Assembly (NCBI GenBank): GCA_028583415.1
Contig: CM053267.1
Span: forward strand, 40,717,834 to 40,781,833
Direction of reading: 5' to 3'
Length of the DNA: 64,000 bases
Origin: Protea cynaroides
Taxonomy: Eukaryota; Streptophyta; Magnoliopsida; Proteales; Proteaceae
Below the pieces are notes generated by a model. That model made no database searches. It was not told the DNA's origin and worked only from the letters and a program-made list of their open reading frames with translations. Each line of letters opens with the position of its first letter. Position 1 is the first letter of the stretch. A program made the position numbers and the translations under genes. Positions 1 through 13,882 of the stretch are shown one piece after another.

Positions 1-3000
1 ATGGGCAGAAGCATTCACAAAAAATAAAAAGAACAAATTTAAAGGGCTCAAAGAATCAATAAACTGCAGTATGGCAGCTTAGAAGATTACCTAATTAATA
101 GTATAAATACTTCTCTTTTTTATAATAATCATGACAGATAAGCAAGGGAACAATAAGCAGAAGAACAGTAAAGTTTAATAATAAAAAATTATGCAAACAT
201 ATCTTCCAGAGTTTGAAAAGTAAGTAATCAGTCTTTGGATTTTAATGATCAACCCAACCACCCAAACCAGTTAACATACTGGAACACAGAAATGTTGATA
301 ACTAGATATTGTTCACCTAGAATGATTAAGAAATTCATGATGAAGTTTTCTGAGAAGCGCACCTCCTGAGCTTTTTGAAGAACATTCAGATAATAAGGAT
401 GATATTGATCGGATGGTAAAAGGAACGGATATCTCCCATTTTTGCTATCTTGCTCTATGAGTATTGCTTCAAATTCTTTCCCATTTTTCAGAATAAACTC
501 CACTATTTTATCAACCATCCTCTTTAAATGCGATGGAGGCTCCAAAATCAAAGGTTCAACCTTAGGGGTGCTCGGCAAAGTAGATGCATGTGGCTTCTCC
601 ACAGAAACACCAGAGGAACCACGGGCATTACCTTCTCTTTTCTTGCTATGTGTAACATCAGAATTATCTGCAGTCACAGAACGATTTCTTTTTGACAAGA
701 GAGACTTTTCTTTAGCAGCATGAAGCGGGGGCTTGGAAGCCTCCCCAACTTTTTCTGATAAACCAACAGAAGATTCTGCACATTCTGATCCGTGAGCAAT
801 TGTTGTATTTTCAGCATCTAAGGATTCCCGGGCTCCTCTCTAGATTCCGAAACAAACTGGAGTGTACCATCCTCATCTTCTCCAGACCCATATACAGAAC
901 CAAGCAAGGATAATGCCCCACCAGCAACATCACTTTTCGGATTATTCAAACTATTTTCTTTCTTTTCACCTACAGGTTTAACATCCCCACACCAGAATTT
1001 AGAAGCTCCACATGATCAACTAGGAATCTGAAGTATGCATGAAGATGATGAAAACCAAATGTTGGAATGTCCCCCTGTTTAACCCTCAAGACAATTTCTG
1101 ATTGACCCCCATGTTTGCTGACAAATATTGCAGTTCTTGCGATGATCTGATGTACTTTCTCTGAAGGAGGGTGTCGCAAAAAATTTATAAAAAAAATCCA
1201 CTTAGTGAAGGGACTATATAAGAGTAATTAATCTTACTAAATAATTCAATTTAGACTCAGACAAATGGAATCTCACACATATTCTGATAAACTATAAAGA
1301 TCAAACAGAACTTTATAATGAATTTCAGCACATTGCTCAATGTGGTGCCGAAGATATTTCCCTCAGAAAATAACAGAATCTATCATCCTAATCCCACCTG
1401 CACGGTCCCTTGGTCATGAAACATCAAAAGGAAACAAGGAGCCTATGAGTGGCAACCTTAGATCGGAAGAACTCCTTCCCTGCTCCAAGTATCTGAAACT
1501 TAGACATGGTAAGCCTTAGAATAATATTTGCACTTCAGACAATTATCACTGGCCAGATTGGATAAGAATCAATTATATACAAACAACAACATCCAGTTTT
1601 CTATGAAGTAGTAAAAAAATAGTGATCAGAAAAGAGAACAACATGCAAATAAGTACTCACTAGGTTTTGAAGCAGACCTTCAGGCACTGGGAAAGGTGTA
1701 AGAACACTGGAATCTCCCAACCCAGCATCAGAATTTTTTTTTTTATCAGTAAAAGAGTTTCCATAAGAGAAGGCAACTGTATGATAACCACCACCAACTG
1801 CTGGTTCTGCTCCATTATCTGATTCTGGATATTGAAAGAGAAAAAATCTTAAATTAAATTTACAAACATAGCATCGAATAGTAGAGACGTGGCAGGGCAT
1901 TTAACAACCAATTCACTGCAGAACAACGAAAATGGAAAAGGGTGGAATCAGGTGAAATGATTCTTACTTGTCTGAGAACAGATGAAAATGTTGCAAAATA
2001 GACATCCTTCCTGCAAACTTGGAGATATCTTGCAAATAATGTACTACACCAATTAAGATTAAATAGATTCCTATTGACGCAGTGGCATTAGAATGGCTGG
2101 TGCATGAGCTTTTCTCATTCCCCTCTCCCCATTTCATCGAATTACCTATTCTGTCTCTTCTTTTCTCTCCTGCAATCTCTCTTCTTCTTCCTTATTTCTC
2201 TCCCTTCGAACTTTTCTCCTCGTTTTATTTCTTGTTCTTTCTTCCGTATTCTTCTTCAGTGACAGCAGGGATTACTCTGCCAAACCAGCAGAAACTCGTC
2301 TTCTTTGACAAATAACCTCTGCTGTTAACAGCACTGCAACTACTAAATTTGAACATTGCTCTCTGCTTATATAATCTGATACAGGTTAGTATTCTGATCT
2401 GTGTTATCTGCTAATTATCCTTTAATCATGAATTCTGTTACAAACCAATATATCAGACCTGAGTTCTCTGATGGTAATTTTCAGTGACTTTTCTGATTGC
2501 TGGGGATGGAGAGACTTATGGGTAGAAAGATCATTTTAACACAAAATATCATGATTGGAAGGCCATGAACTCAAGGACATCTGATACCGAATATTATAAA
2601 AAAATAAAAATAAATAAAAAAAGATTTCCATCCTTCCTTTCTTCTATTCTCCTTGATGGGAAATATATTTGGTTTGTATCAGTGAATGCGCTGGAGTATT
2701 AGAAAAGAATGCCATAGAATTTTACTTAACCAACTGTGGGTCTAAATTTTATGGTGAAAAAAAACACCCACAACAAATCAATGCCCAAAATTGAGTTTTA
2801 AGATTAAATGTCTTTGTTTATACTTGTGAACAGATTCTCTCCATCATAGTTCTAGTAATACCATTCTAACAACCGTTAGAAATTAGAAAACACAATAAAG
2901 GAAGGATAAGTTCACAAAGAATCAAGAGTTCATAAATTCAACCGATGGCCTATGAGGTTACGTCAAGCTGAGACGAGCTGAACAAATGAAGCATAATCAC

Positions 3001-3590
3001 TTATTGATCTTTCAGTTTTCCCTTATGGTTGATAATTCATGGAAACCATAGATAGAGATGAACGGTGGGAAAAAAATTCGACCCAACCCCATTCATTTCG
3101 GAAAAAGGTTAGTTGAGTTGAGTATTCATAGTACCCATAAAGCTTCCTTCAAGTATCACAAATTCTCTCTCTCTCTCTCCGCACACAGCCACCAAGAGAC
3201 ACACACACCAGTACAGCCAATATACCAAGTGAAAAATCGCTATACGCCAGCTACTTCGGAGTTCGGAAAGCAAAGAATGAGAAGAAAAGAGAAACCATGA
3301 GAAATAAACGATGGAGCATAAATAAGTGACAAACCTAGAAGGCACGATGAATTGTGGTCATCAAAAGGTGGAGGTAGGTCGAGGTATCTCTCCTGATCGA
3401 GCTCTGTTTCCGATGGTTGGTGGCGCCGCCTCTTGAGGGGAGGAGGAGGGTGTTGAAGGAGGTGGCGGACGTCGTATCGATCGATGAGAAGTGAGTTCCA
3501 TTCAACAAGGGAGTCCCTCGAGTTAACGAAAGCAGCGGTCGGGTCATCGTCGAATAGAAGAGCATGGCTTCCATAAACCTCCAGATTCAT
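1..3590 (-). pseudogene. Broken duplicate of the SWAP/SURP splicing-factor gene (5' exons only in window)
   Basis: This is a second copy of the gene at 30180-38141. Three exons can be matched: exon 1 (3335-3590, start codon at 3590), exon 2 (1661-1824, one codon longer than its partner) and exon 3 (363-1170). Exon 1 still encodes a DRY_EERY-type start with LLFDDDPTAAFVNSRD. Exon 3 is ruined in four ways. Its 3' splice site reads AC instead of AG at 1171-1172. Twelve bases (codons for LMPD and flanks) are missing from the first SURP domain near 1050. Two extra bases near 985 shift the frame and bring a stop. One base is missing near 828. The second SURP domain is still readable in a separate frame (about 363-560). 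The RS-rich last exon would lie left of the window, if present. The lesions are seen directly; loss of function is inferred, though a short transcript from exons 1-2 is possible. Confidence 0.85.
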
Positions 3591-3770
3591 CTTATTCTCT
3601 CTCTCAAAACCCCAGAAATTTTATTCGAACAAGGAGAAGAAAATATGGAATTTGAAAGAACTAGCTTACATATGAAAGTAAAGAATGTCCTTTTAAAGCT
3701 CGGATTGTCCTCCCCCGCTAACCGCTGTTTCTTTTCCAGAATACCCATTCTCCAACAAACACGAAAAGCT
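1..3770. repeat. Duplicated segment, copy A (partner 34516-38325)
   Basis: Bases 1 to about 3770 align collinearly and in the same orientation with 34516 to about 38325, introns and 5' flank included. Differences are scattered substitutions and small indels. The match already covers base 1, so the duplication runs past the left edge. On the right it fades just after the sequence upstream of exon 1 (near 3770 and 38325). Because introns are copied, this was a DNA-level duplication, not retroposition. Confidence 0.95.
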
Positions 3771-3968
3771 AACCTGTCGAATGTTTGTATGCACCTTATA
3801 ACAAATATGTTAACTGTTTCAATATTGAAAAAATTTTAAATACGAATTTTATTTTGATAATAGAAGAATTTTAATAAAAAAATAATAAAATTATGTTAAA
3901 TGATTTTAGAAACAACAATACATATCAAATATAATTTTGTAACAATGTTGTATTAGATGTTAAACTTG

Positions 3969-6275
3969 ATATTAAAGATAGTGCTACTTATCTTTGGCAT
4001 TTGAGATTGAAATATATCAATATAAGTAAAATTAACAAATTGATTAATTATGACATTTTGACTGGTGTAACTCTAAAAAAGTTTCCTACATGTGAAAGTT
4101 ATATTTTTAATAAAATTATCAAGAAATCTTATACAAAAGATGAAAGATATGTTCACGTGCTAAAAATGTTCATACTGATGTATGTTGACCTATGAGCATT
4201 AGTGTAAGTGGTGGTTTCATTATTTTATTACTTTCATCGATGATTTTTTTTTTTTAGATTTGACTTTGTACATCTGTTGAAACATAAGTCTGAAGCATTA
4301 GAGTTTTTTAAATCTTTTCGGTTTGAGACTGAAAAGTTAACTAAACAGTGATCAAGTCACTAAATTCAGATCGAGGTAGAGAATATATATCTGATGATTT
4401 TAAGTTGTCTTACCTTAAAAATGGTATTAAATATTTTTATACTCTACCTCATATTCTAGAGGCTAATAGAATTACAGAAAGACAGAATAGGCTAATAGAA
4501 TTACAGAAAGACAGAATCAAACTCTACTAGATATAATTTGATCTATTATGGCAAAGACTAATTTATCAATTTTTTTTTAGAGAATGGCATTATATGTAGC
4601 AATGCATATTTTAAATAGAGTTTTCACCAAAGCAATGAATTTTACTCCATATGAATTATTTTATGATAATAAAGCAAGTATTGCTCATATTCGAATATGA
4701 TGCTTATGTTTTGATTTCTGATCTAAATAGAATTAAATTACTATTAAAAATCAAAATGTGTGTCATGATTGGGTATTCTTATCGTTTCAAAAGATACATG
4801 TCATATGATCCTGAGAATAGAGTGATAGTTAAAAGCAGAAATATGACATTCTTAAGAGATCTCTTTGATAGTGGAAGTTTAGCTGATGGTGATAAAAGTA
4901 TTTTGGAGGAGTTAGTAGAAACTAATGGAAGTAATCAAGGTTTTATTATTGAGGGGTCCTCAGATCCTATTATTTTATCAAACATCAAAAAAATAAGCAA
5001 CATTCTGAGCTCTTAAGAAGAAGTGATATGACATCAAAAACTCTAGACATGTTAGATATTCTTACGTATATTTGAGAGAATCATAAGAAAGATTGACCAC
5101 TAATGAAATTATTGATGATCATGTTACTTATTGTCAAGCTATATCAGATATTGATTCTCAAAAATGGATTAGTGCTATGAAAGAAGAAATCAAATCTATA
5201 AATAAGAATGGTGTGTGACGATTGATTAACAGGTCTGTAAACACTAAAGTGATTGATTATAAGTGGGTTTTCAAAAGAAAGAAGGTCATAAGGATGCATA
5301 TCTTACATTATATGTTGATGATACTTTACTTGTAGAAAATGATGTTAACATGATAATGGGAGTGAAACAATGGTTATTTAACATATTTGAAATAAAAGAC
5401 TTAGGTGAAGCTTCTTATATTTTGGATATCAAAATTGAATGAAACCCGTAAAGAAGCTTAAGCTTGTCTAGGGAGAAATATATTGATACATTGCTGAAAA
5501 GATTTCACATGATTAATTATTTTGATGAAAAAAATTTGTATAATTATCTTACGCTATTTACCCAGGATGATAGTCCTAAGCCTATAAAGAAAAAAAATTA
5601 AATGTGTCATTGTATCATTATGTCTCTGTTATAGAAAGCTTGATGTATGTTATGGTATGTGCTCGATCGGACATAGATATTGTAGTTGGCATGATCAGTC
5701 ATTTTCAAAATAATGCTGACAAAATACATTGGATTATTGTACAATGGATTCTGATGTATCTAAAGCAAACAGAAGGCTTTAGATTAATGTATTGTTCTGA
5801 TCAATTGAATATCCTTGGATATTTTGATTCTGATTATCAAGGATGTATTGATAGTAGAAAATCTACTTCTGATTTGTATTCATTTTTTATGATGGAGCTT
5901 AGAAGAGTAAGAAACAAGAATGTGTTGTGCAGTCTACTATGGAAGCTGAATATATTGCATTGAATTTGACAGTGAAAGAAGCTGTGTACCTTCGAAAGTT
6001 CTTATTGAAACTGTTGATAGTGGATTGTGTGAAAAAATCTATTCTACTTTTATGTGATAACAATTCTGCAACACTAAGACCCAAAGTGTCATTCTTATAC
6101 TAAGCACATTGAAGGTCGATATCATTACATTTGTTATGTTATCAAGCAAAATGAGGTAGTTGTTGAGAGAGTGTTATCTCAATCATACTTAACTGATCTC
6201 TTTACAAAGGGTTTACTTTTTTTATGTATTTACTAAACATGTAATGGCTATAAGATTGCGTTAGGCCAAGTGAGA
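3969..6275 (+). mobile_element. Degenerate Ty1/copia retrotransposon, pol region, 5'-truncated
   Basis: Pieces of one copia polyprotein follow in order but in shifting frames with stops. The GAG-pre-integrase part comes first (YLWHLRLKYINISKINKL at about 3985-4060, then a CESY finger remnant). Next is the integrase core (SDRGREYISDDF near 4365 and ERQNR near 4480). The integrase C-terminal box reads MSYDPENRVIVKSRNMTFL near 4800. Reverse transcriptase follows (VIDYKWVFKRKK near 5260, LYVDD near 5310). RNase H is last (DSDYQGCIDSRKSTSD near 5830, TMEAEYIAL near 5940, then a KHIEGRYHY-like box). No gag and no 5' LTR are seen. This is a long-dead copy: short frames, internal deletions and AT drift. 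Confidence 0.9.
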
Positions 6276-6278
6276 GAC

Positions 6279-6770
6279 TGTTGGTATTGTGTGGTCCAAC
6301 ACAGATTTATTTTATTGATTTTCTGTATTTTTTTTTAAACATTTCTATCTCTATTTTGAGGTATATATATATGTGGCATGTTGCTTGCATATTTTATGGC
6401 TTATAAATTATTTATATGGTACCATTGTTTTTGGTCTATTGTATATATAGATTGATTTTGTGGATGATTATTTGAATGAGCCACTTTGTAGTCCTCGACT
6501 TGATCGCTCCTATCATGATACACTATGTGCTTACATAGGCATTGATTGGACCATGATGAGTTTGAGAGGTGCAAGTCAAAATTACTCAGAATATGAGAGA
6601 CATGGGGACTAGTCTCTCGATGGTCAATATACATAGGGTCTGTGAAGTCCTTCATGAAAAGACCTTGTGTATGTTGAGTGGTGAACTTAGTGCCTAATGT
6701 TCATTACCAGTGACTTAACAACTTTAAAAGTATACGCATACCTACAAACTGTCAATTTGAACAAATTTAT
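6279..6770 (+). mobile_element. Probable 3' LTR of the copia element
   Basis: A purine-rich tract (aagtgagagac, ending at 6278) directly precedes TGTTGGTATTGTGTGG at 6279. This is the usual arrangement of polypurine tract and LTR start in copia elements. TGTTGG is followed by CCAACACA, the short inverted repeat common at such LTR ends. The downstream LTR end could not be fixed; about 6770 is a guess. Confidence 0.6.
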
Positions 6771-8331
<1,561 letters not shown>

Positions 8332-8900
8332 TTAATATAACATTAATATTTTAGAAATAAAAAAATACATTGGAAACGCCTTGATCGCCTAGGAGTCCAG
8401 GTGTAAGACCCTCATTTTGGCAGCTATTCCATCAAGGGCATTTTTGATATTTTTAGGTTATATTAGAATTTCCCAGCATCTTAGGTCGTAATGGAAAATA
8501 TATATAAAAAAAATAGAAATCATTAAAAAAGAAATATATATATATATATATAAAATTACAAAAAAAATAAAAAGGAAGGTTGAGTGTGTTGGGTTTAGGT
8601 TTATGCTAGTGGGCTTTGGTTTGTGATTACTTTTCTCATTTGGGCTTTAGTGGGTTTAGATATAGTTTTCTATAGGTTTTAGTCAATTGGCTTAGAGTTA
8701 AAATGGGCCGGTTTTTGTGTTTGAATTAGGATTAAATTCCTATTCCTCTTTTGGGTTTGGGCTCAGCATCAAATTGATGGGTCACGGTCGAGAGAGGAAG
8801 GAGAGAACTTGAAAGGGTAATTTGGAGAAAATCAGATTTTTAATGGTGAATCTGGGTTATGAAACCCATTTAAAACCCTACACTAAAGAGGTTTTTTGGG

Positions 8901-9152
8901 GATCCGGATCCTCTCTTTCTAGTGGTTATAGGAGGACAGCGGCAGCCTTACTCAGATGGCCAACACGTGGCTCTTGGGTGAATTCAAGACCCATGTTTGA
9001 GCCGACACTCATTAGACAAGACGAGCCTATAGGGGGTGTTGGCTAGGAGCCTAGGACGTGGGTCTCGAATTCACCCGAGAGCCAAGTGATGGCCATCCAG
9101 GTAAGGCTGCCACTGTCCTCCCAGAACCACTGGGAGGAGAAGATATGAATCC
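8901..9152. mobile_element. Palindromic (foldback) element, nested-hairpin family, copy 1
   Basis: The two halves are inverted repeats. The left arm reads aggacagcggcagcc, then ggccaacacgtggctct, then gtgaattc. The right arm gives the complement: gaattcacccgagagcc, then ggccatcc, then ggctgccactgtcctcc. The right end adds a small hairpin, ctcccagaaccactgggagg. Ends read ggatccggatcctctc and ggagaagatatgaatcc. No coding capacity. Confidence 0.8.
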
Positions 9153-9202
9153 TTTTTTCAGCCGAAAACCCTTGGTCCTCTCTCCCCTCTTTTCGGATCA
9201 CA

Positions 9203-9394
9203 GGATTTAGATCGTCTCCTCCCAGTGGTTCTGGGAGGAGAACCACGTCCAAGCCGACACCCTCTGTCAGTTTGGCTTGTCGGCTGGGTGTCGACTCAGA
9301 TATAGATCTCGGATTCACCGAGAACCACGTGGCAACCATCCGGGATAGGTTGCCACTGTCCTCCCAAATCATTGGGAGGAGACAATGCGGATCC
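9203..9394. mobile_element. Nested-hairpin family, copy 2 (left arm shortened)
   Basis: Left end ggatttagatcgtctcc is followed by the terminal hairpin ctcccagtggttctgggag. The right arm reads ggattcaccgagaaccacg, then gcaaccatccgggataggtt, then gccactgtcctccc, and ends gacaatgcggatcc. The matching left arm (gacagtggcagcc and so on) is absent, so this copy has an internal deletion. Confidence 0.7.
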
Positions 9395-10050
9395 CTGAGA
9401 AAGAGTGAGAAGAAGAGAAGAGTGAAGAAATAGAGAGGGGTTATTCGGTAATAGAGGGAAAACCAGAGAAGAGAGAGTGAGAGCTAGAGAGAACTGGGAG
9501 ACAGAGTCGTAGGAAGAGAAGAGAATATCTGCTGCTGTGAACAGAAGAGGAGACAGATAAGGGGCGATTGAAAGAGCTGGGAGAGATAAAGAGAAGAGAG
9601 GAAAGGGTAAGAAGGAAACCGCCAAGAAAAATTGCAGAGTGAGAGAAGATAGGAGGGAGAAGGTGTCGGCCGAAGCAGCTGTGAAGATTAGGGAAAAGCA
9701 ATGAGGAAAATAGCAATTGAGAAATTTAGAAGAAGGGGCTTGTTGAAAGAAGAAATTGCAGAAGAGAAGGAAGCACAGGTTGATCCTATGTCGCCTAACA
9801 AGAAGAAGATTATTTGGGAAAACGGTTCAGCCTCTCTCCAGATCGATGAGGTTTGCCCTTGAGGTTGAAGATTAGGTGATGTAAAACATGTGGACCTCTG
9901 CAAGTGTGGTCGTGAGTTCAACTCTCAAGAACACACCGGTTTCAGATCACTTTATGGATTAAAGAAACTTCCAATGAAACTACTCAGGCTTTCTCAGACC
10001 TGGATATCAGTGAGTTATTCACCAACCGACTATTGCATTTATGAAGTATA

Positions 10051-10235
10051 GAAATCGTCTCCCGCCTGAGTTTAGGCGGGAGATTTGGTGGTTCGGATGG
10101 ATGTCTGTCACTTAGTTCTCGAGTGGATCCAAGTTTTCTATTTAAGCCAGCATCGGAGCCAACAAGTTTAATCGATAAGGGTATCAACTCGAATGGAGGG
10201 CTCGGATCCACCCAAGAGCTAGGTGGATAAATCTG
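10051..10235. mobile_element. Related foldback element (hairpin-ended)
   Basis: Left end gaaatcgtctcccgcctgag starts a terminal hairpin (ctcccgcctgag with ctaaggcgggag-like partner, separated by a few bases). Then come ttagttctcgagtggatcc and, near the right end, the inverted counterpart ggatccacccaagagctagg. Same architecture as copies 1-2 but diverged sequence. Confidence 0.5.
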
Positions 10236-10689
10236 AATGTCCTTTTGTCATGTTGCTTTCATTTTGTCGATCATTCCCTTTTTATTATTATATCAATTTT
10301 ATCCATGCTGTACCATTTTGTTTTTCTTATGGCTGAACCGATTTTTCTAATGGAACTCATTGCTGTTACTTATTTTATTCTTATTTGTTTATCATTCATC
10401 TCTTTGCCTAGTCATTTCTTCTCTATCTATGTAATTCCTTCTTCCTTGGACTCTATTCCATTGTCTAAAACTACTTGGTGGTTGCTGTATATTTGGTCTA
10501 ATTGTAATCTATTTTTTGTGTATATTTGTTGCAACCCGTCATTGTTGTATGCTGGTTACAACCCTTTCCATTTTACTATAACCGATTGTACCTTATTTTA
10601 ATGTTCATTGCAACCAGATTTGGTTTAATGCTCAAACCTGGTTTTATTATTGTTTGAACAGGATCAAGCCCAATGCTTGGTCTAGTCCA

Positions 10690-11430
10690 CACCATAGATA
10701 ACGATTTGCCTTGAGACCTTGTGACAGTGCTACCTGAGCAAACTAGTTCCGCCAACTAAGGATCCCCGAAATAGAGTATGGATCATATTGTCTAAAAAAT
10801 GAGGCTACAACTGCTCCACATCCATCCGGTAATCCCGTGGGATATGTATCTTCACTCCCTCGCGCTTGGGTCCCAGCTTTGGGATGAATTCGTTGCCCAC
10901 GATCACTGAATAGGATAGAATCGAAGAATCCTATTCACTATCTAAGACTCAAAGTCAAAGACAAAAGATCTATCATATACCTCTATTCTGTATGAAATTT
11001 ATGGTTTCCATTGGTGCAAATCCAATCACCTTCATTTGAGATGAGAAGCAATTCCCCATTGGATTCAATGATTAAGGGCCCCGGGAGGATACTTCAGAAA
11101 GAAAGCCTACTGGTTTAGTTGGTCTGGTTGTCCCCCTGTCGGTGGCCGGGCGGGCCCCGGTTCAATCTTGCCGATTCCACCTAGACATGGCTCAATAGAA
11201 GGGTAAGGTAAAGTGTTCTTAAAACAAAACTCTCAGTGCAATAGCTTCGGAGCACAGTCATCTGTTAGGTCCTCTACGCACAAGAAAGCCTCTTGGCTAT
11301 ACTCTACCGTCCGCCTCCGGCGGTTCTTCCCTTTTGGCTCGGCGGAGCTGAGCTGAGCTGGGTTCCACTCTGTAGGAAATGCATAGGAAGTCCACGCAGC
11401 AAACCGAGGCCCAGCGCACTAGGTGCTTGA
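10690..11430. other. Probable organelle-derived (mitochondrial-like) insertion
   Basis: Base composition and word use change sharply: GC-rich blocks such as ccgtccgcctccggcgg and ggccgggcgggccccgg sit in an AT-rich neighbourhood. Texture and phrases resemble plant mitochondrial intergenic DNA. I could not match a named organelle gene, so the source is inferred from texture and from the rRNA fragment 300 bases downstream. Confidence 0.4.
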
Positions 11431-11741
11431 ACTTGTCCATTTTTTGTTTAACCATGCTGATTTAATTTAATCACTATATTTGGTTTGGTTCAACCCCCTA
11501 GTGAGTTTGGTTCATTTGTATTGGTTGGTTAAGTTCCATTGTAGGATTGATTTATTTGTTGTGGATTGATTCAGTGATATGCTTTGGACTGATTTAATAT
11601 GAGTATTGGTTTAATCCAAATTTAATGTTTGAGCTTAGTCCAATGCATGCTTTGGTTTGGGTTAATTATATGAACTGGTTCAACCCTATTCTTGGGCCCA
11701 TTTAATTAAATCTTGGGTTGGTTCAATCCCATGATAGGAGT

Positions 11742-11882
11742 GACCGATAGCGAAGTAGTACCGTGAGGGAAGGGTGAAAAGAACCCTCATTGGGGAGTGA
11801 AATAGAACATGAAACCGTAAGCTCCCAAGCAGTGGGAGGAGACCAGGGCTCTGATCACGTGCCTGTTGAAGAATGAGCCAGT
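11742..11882 (+). pseudogene. rrn23: Plastid-type 23S rRNA gene fragment (nuclear insertion)
   Basis: The stretch gaccgatagcgaagtagtac, ccgtgagggaagggtgaaaa, gtgaaatagaacatgaaacc, cccaagcagtgggaggag and cctgttgaagaatgagcc is the conserved domain-I region of organellar 23S rRNA. The match is closest to chloroplast rrn23 as I remember it. Several differences look like C-to-T or G-to-A changes (for example gatcacgtg where the plastid gene has gaccgcgtg), as expected for organelle DNA methylated and deaminated in the nucleus. About 140 bp remain, with unrelated sequence on both sides, so it is not functional. Confidence 0.85.
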
Positions 11883-12640
11883 GGTTTAGTTGTAATAGGT
11901 TGATCCGGCCTTTTGTTTGGATTGGTTAAATTGTGTTAAAACCAGTCCAATCTCATGGTGGGTTTGGTTTATTTGTGATGACTTGGTTCAGTCCCGTAGT
12001 GGATTCGATTTATAAGTTTTGGACAAATTCAACCCTATGATAGGGAAGGCTTAATCATGGTGAGTTAGTTCAACCCAATTGATTGTGGATTCTAATGTTA
12101 AATCAAATTCAGCCCGCTTCATTGGTGATGGTTTAATTGCATTGTGAGTTGGCTCGAGCCATGGTGAGTGGTTTAATGAAATCAAGGACCTATAAATTGT
12201 CTCTAATTTGGAGAGACTCTATGACTCCATATTTTCATCGTCCATTGACAAGGATGGACAAAGGTCTCAAAGCGAAAGCTTTTTGATTCGTGGAGGATGA
12301 AAATCTCATTGTCTTCATACTAGGATGGCCTCGAATGTCTTGGATCGCCTTACCTTGACAACTATATTCTAAATCCAACCTTGATCCTTCCTCATGACTG
12401 GCTGAGCAAGGCTGACACTGATTGACCATAATCATAGGGAGGACAAAGGAAGATACAGGCCAAAAAAGAAAAGAAAGAATAAGAAGAAGAAGATAGGTTG
12501 ACTTAGGACTAAACCCTAACCAGCCTAGTGATCAAGGTCTCTCAGCCTAAGTGTGGGTTGACAAAGCCAAATATGGGTTGACAAAGCCAAACTTGCACCC
12601 TTAAGTGGGAGTATGAGTTATTAAATCTCATACTTCATTG

Positions 12641-12832
12641 AAAGAATTTACTCTACAAGTAGCTCAGAATTACATTTTCATTTTTATCAAAATTTACTGA
12701 TCAATCATATATAGAGCTTGTGGTACTTTTTTAATCTTTCTCTATCACTCCCAAAATAATTTCCTTCAAAGTTTAGTGACCAATGATTGGGTACCTTCTC
12801 TCTTTCTCCCTACACTCAAAAAAAAAAAAAAA

Positions 12833-12872
<40 letters not shown>

Positions 12873-13381
12873 GGGTTGTTGATGTCATTTATTCAAATGA
12901 TCGTGACGCTTACGAAGAGTCCCAATCTCGTTGATTAGTGGCACCAGCTAAATTACACGCCCTTGGTCATGGTCTTCTTGAAACACCACAATAATCAGCT
13001 GTGACGCATCTCTAGAGAAATCCAATCTTCTCACGGACCTTGAAGATGTGTTTCTGGTCAACCATCTCAGAATGGGAAAGCAAACTATTACGGCAGACGA
13101 AGCTGTTGTTGTTTGATCCACTTTGTCTACAGCTCTATCAACTTATAATGACAAGATAATGATGCAAAACCACACTATCAACATGATGCCCCTGACAATC
13201 ATATTTTATCTTTTTGGATAAGTATGCTTTTTTTTTCTTTAATAGTTATAAAATCATGATTATATAACTCAATTGCTCGAACGTGCTGCAGCTGGTTGGA
13301 CGGTTTAGATTCAGTCAACGCCTACATGTTGGACATCGATTAATCGTAGTCGAGTTTCCTACCGATCCCTTGGGAGGAGAT
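12641..13381. other. Intergenic stretch with A-run and (AAT)n repeat
   Basis: A run of about 18 A is followed by some twelve AAT triplets (12818-12871). The rest shows no recognised gene. Confidence 0.7.
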
Positions 13382-13882
13382 GATTTAGATCCCCGTCATA
13401 GATAAGAGGATTGAAATCGTATCCTGCGATAGGAGGATTCCAGCCAGAATCCAAGGGTTAGAATTCGTTCGGCACGTATACTAATACATCAATATGTGCA
13501 TTGGATGAAATCAAAGATCATAATTTGGGTTTCGTGTCTGGTTTCAGTCTAGCTAGAAATCAAAATTTCGATGGTTTTGATCGAAATTTCGGGGAAACCT
13601 AGTAAAAAAAAAAACTCAGATGTGGTTTCGATGGCCCAAACTACAATTGGAAATCAAACCAGAAAAATATGGATCAACACATGGATAACAATGTCTCCCA
13701 AAAATGGTCTCTTAACATGTTAAAACATACTAGGATGAAATAGGAAATAATTCAAAAAAAGAAAAAAGAATAGGCTTAAACAATTACCACAAGAACATGA
13801 TCTTACATGGAAATATAAAAAAGAAGATTCATTTTTCAGGATTCAAATCAAATCGTCTCCTCCCTGTACTTCAGGGAGGAGG
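13382..13882. repeat. 501-bp direct tandem repeat, unit 1
   Basis: Starts gatttagatccccgtcatag and ends in the hairpin ctcctccctgtacttcaggg-aggag. It is repeated almost without change in the next unit. It contains ccagaatccaagggttagaa and catcaatatgtgcattgg, which resemble one arm of the palindrome at 15294-15419. No open frame of note. Confidence 0.95.

Larger units (their letters stand above)
8402..12640 (+). mobile_element. Probable LTR-retroelement remnant hosting nested insertions
   Basis: The stretch opens with TGTAAGACCCTCATTTTGG at 8402. That start resembles the TGTAA-GCCCC start of Ty3/gypsy-type LTRs and of the solo LTR at 58366. It continues with G/T-rich words built around 'ttggttcaaccc', a purine-rich leader-like block (9395-9850) and a pyrimidine-rich block (10240-10600). 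No gag or pol motif is visible. Two palindromic elements, a related third one and organelle-like pieces lie inside. No closing LTR end or target duplication was found, so the extent and the label are tentative. Confidence 0.3.

Noticed and set aside
2082..2315. Plus-strand frame starting MALEWLVHEL, also present at 36622
   Set aside because: It lies in SWAP intron 1, is pyrimidine-rich, and its end differs between the two copies, so it is not conserved as protein.
9395..9930. Minus-strand frames rich in Ser/Leu/Phe opposite a purine-rich block
   Set aside because: Low-complexity GA-rich DNA gives such frames by chance. It reads better as a retroelement leader.
10245..10601. 118-codon open frame with hydrophobic residues, plus strand
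   Set aside because: The frame comes from T-rich DNA (Phe/Ile/Leu codons). It has no family resemblance and lies within transposon-like sequence, so it is probably chance.
11100..11170. tRNA-like phrase (ccccggttcaatc) in the GC-rich block
   Set aside because: No cloverleaf could be built: acceptor and anticodon stems do not pair.
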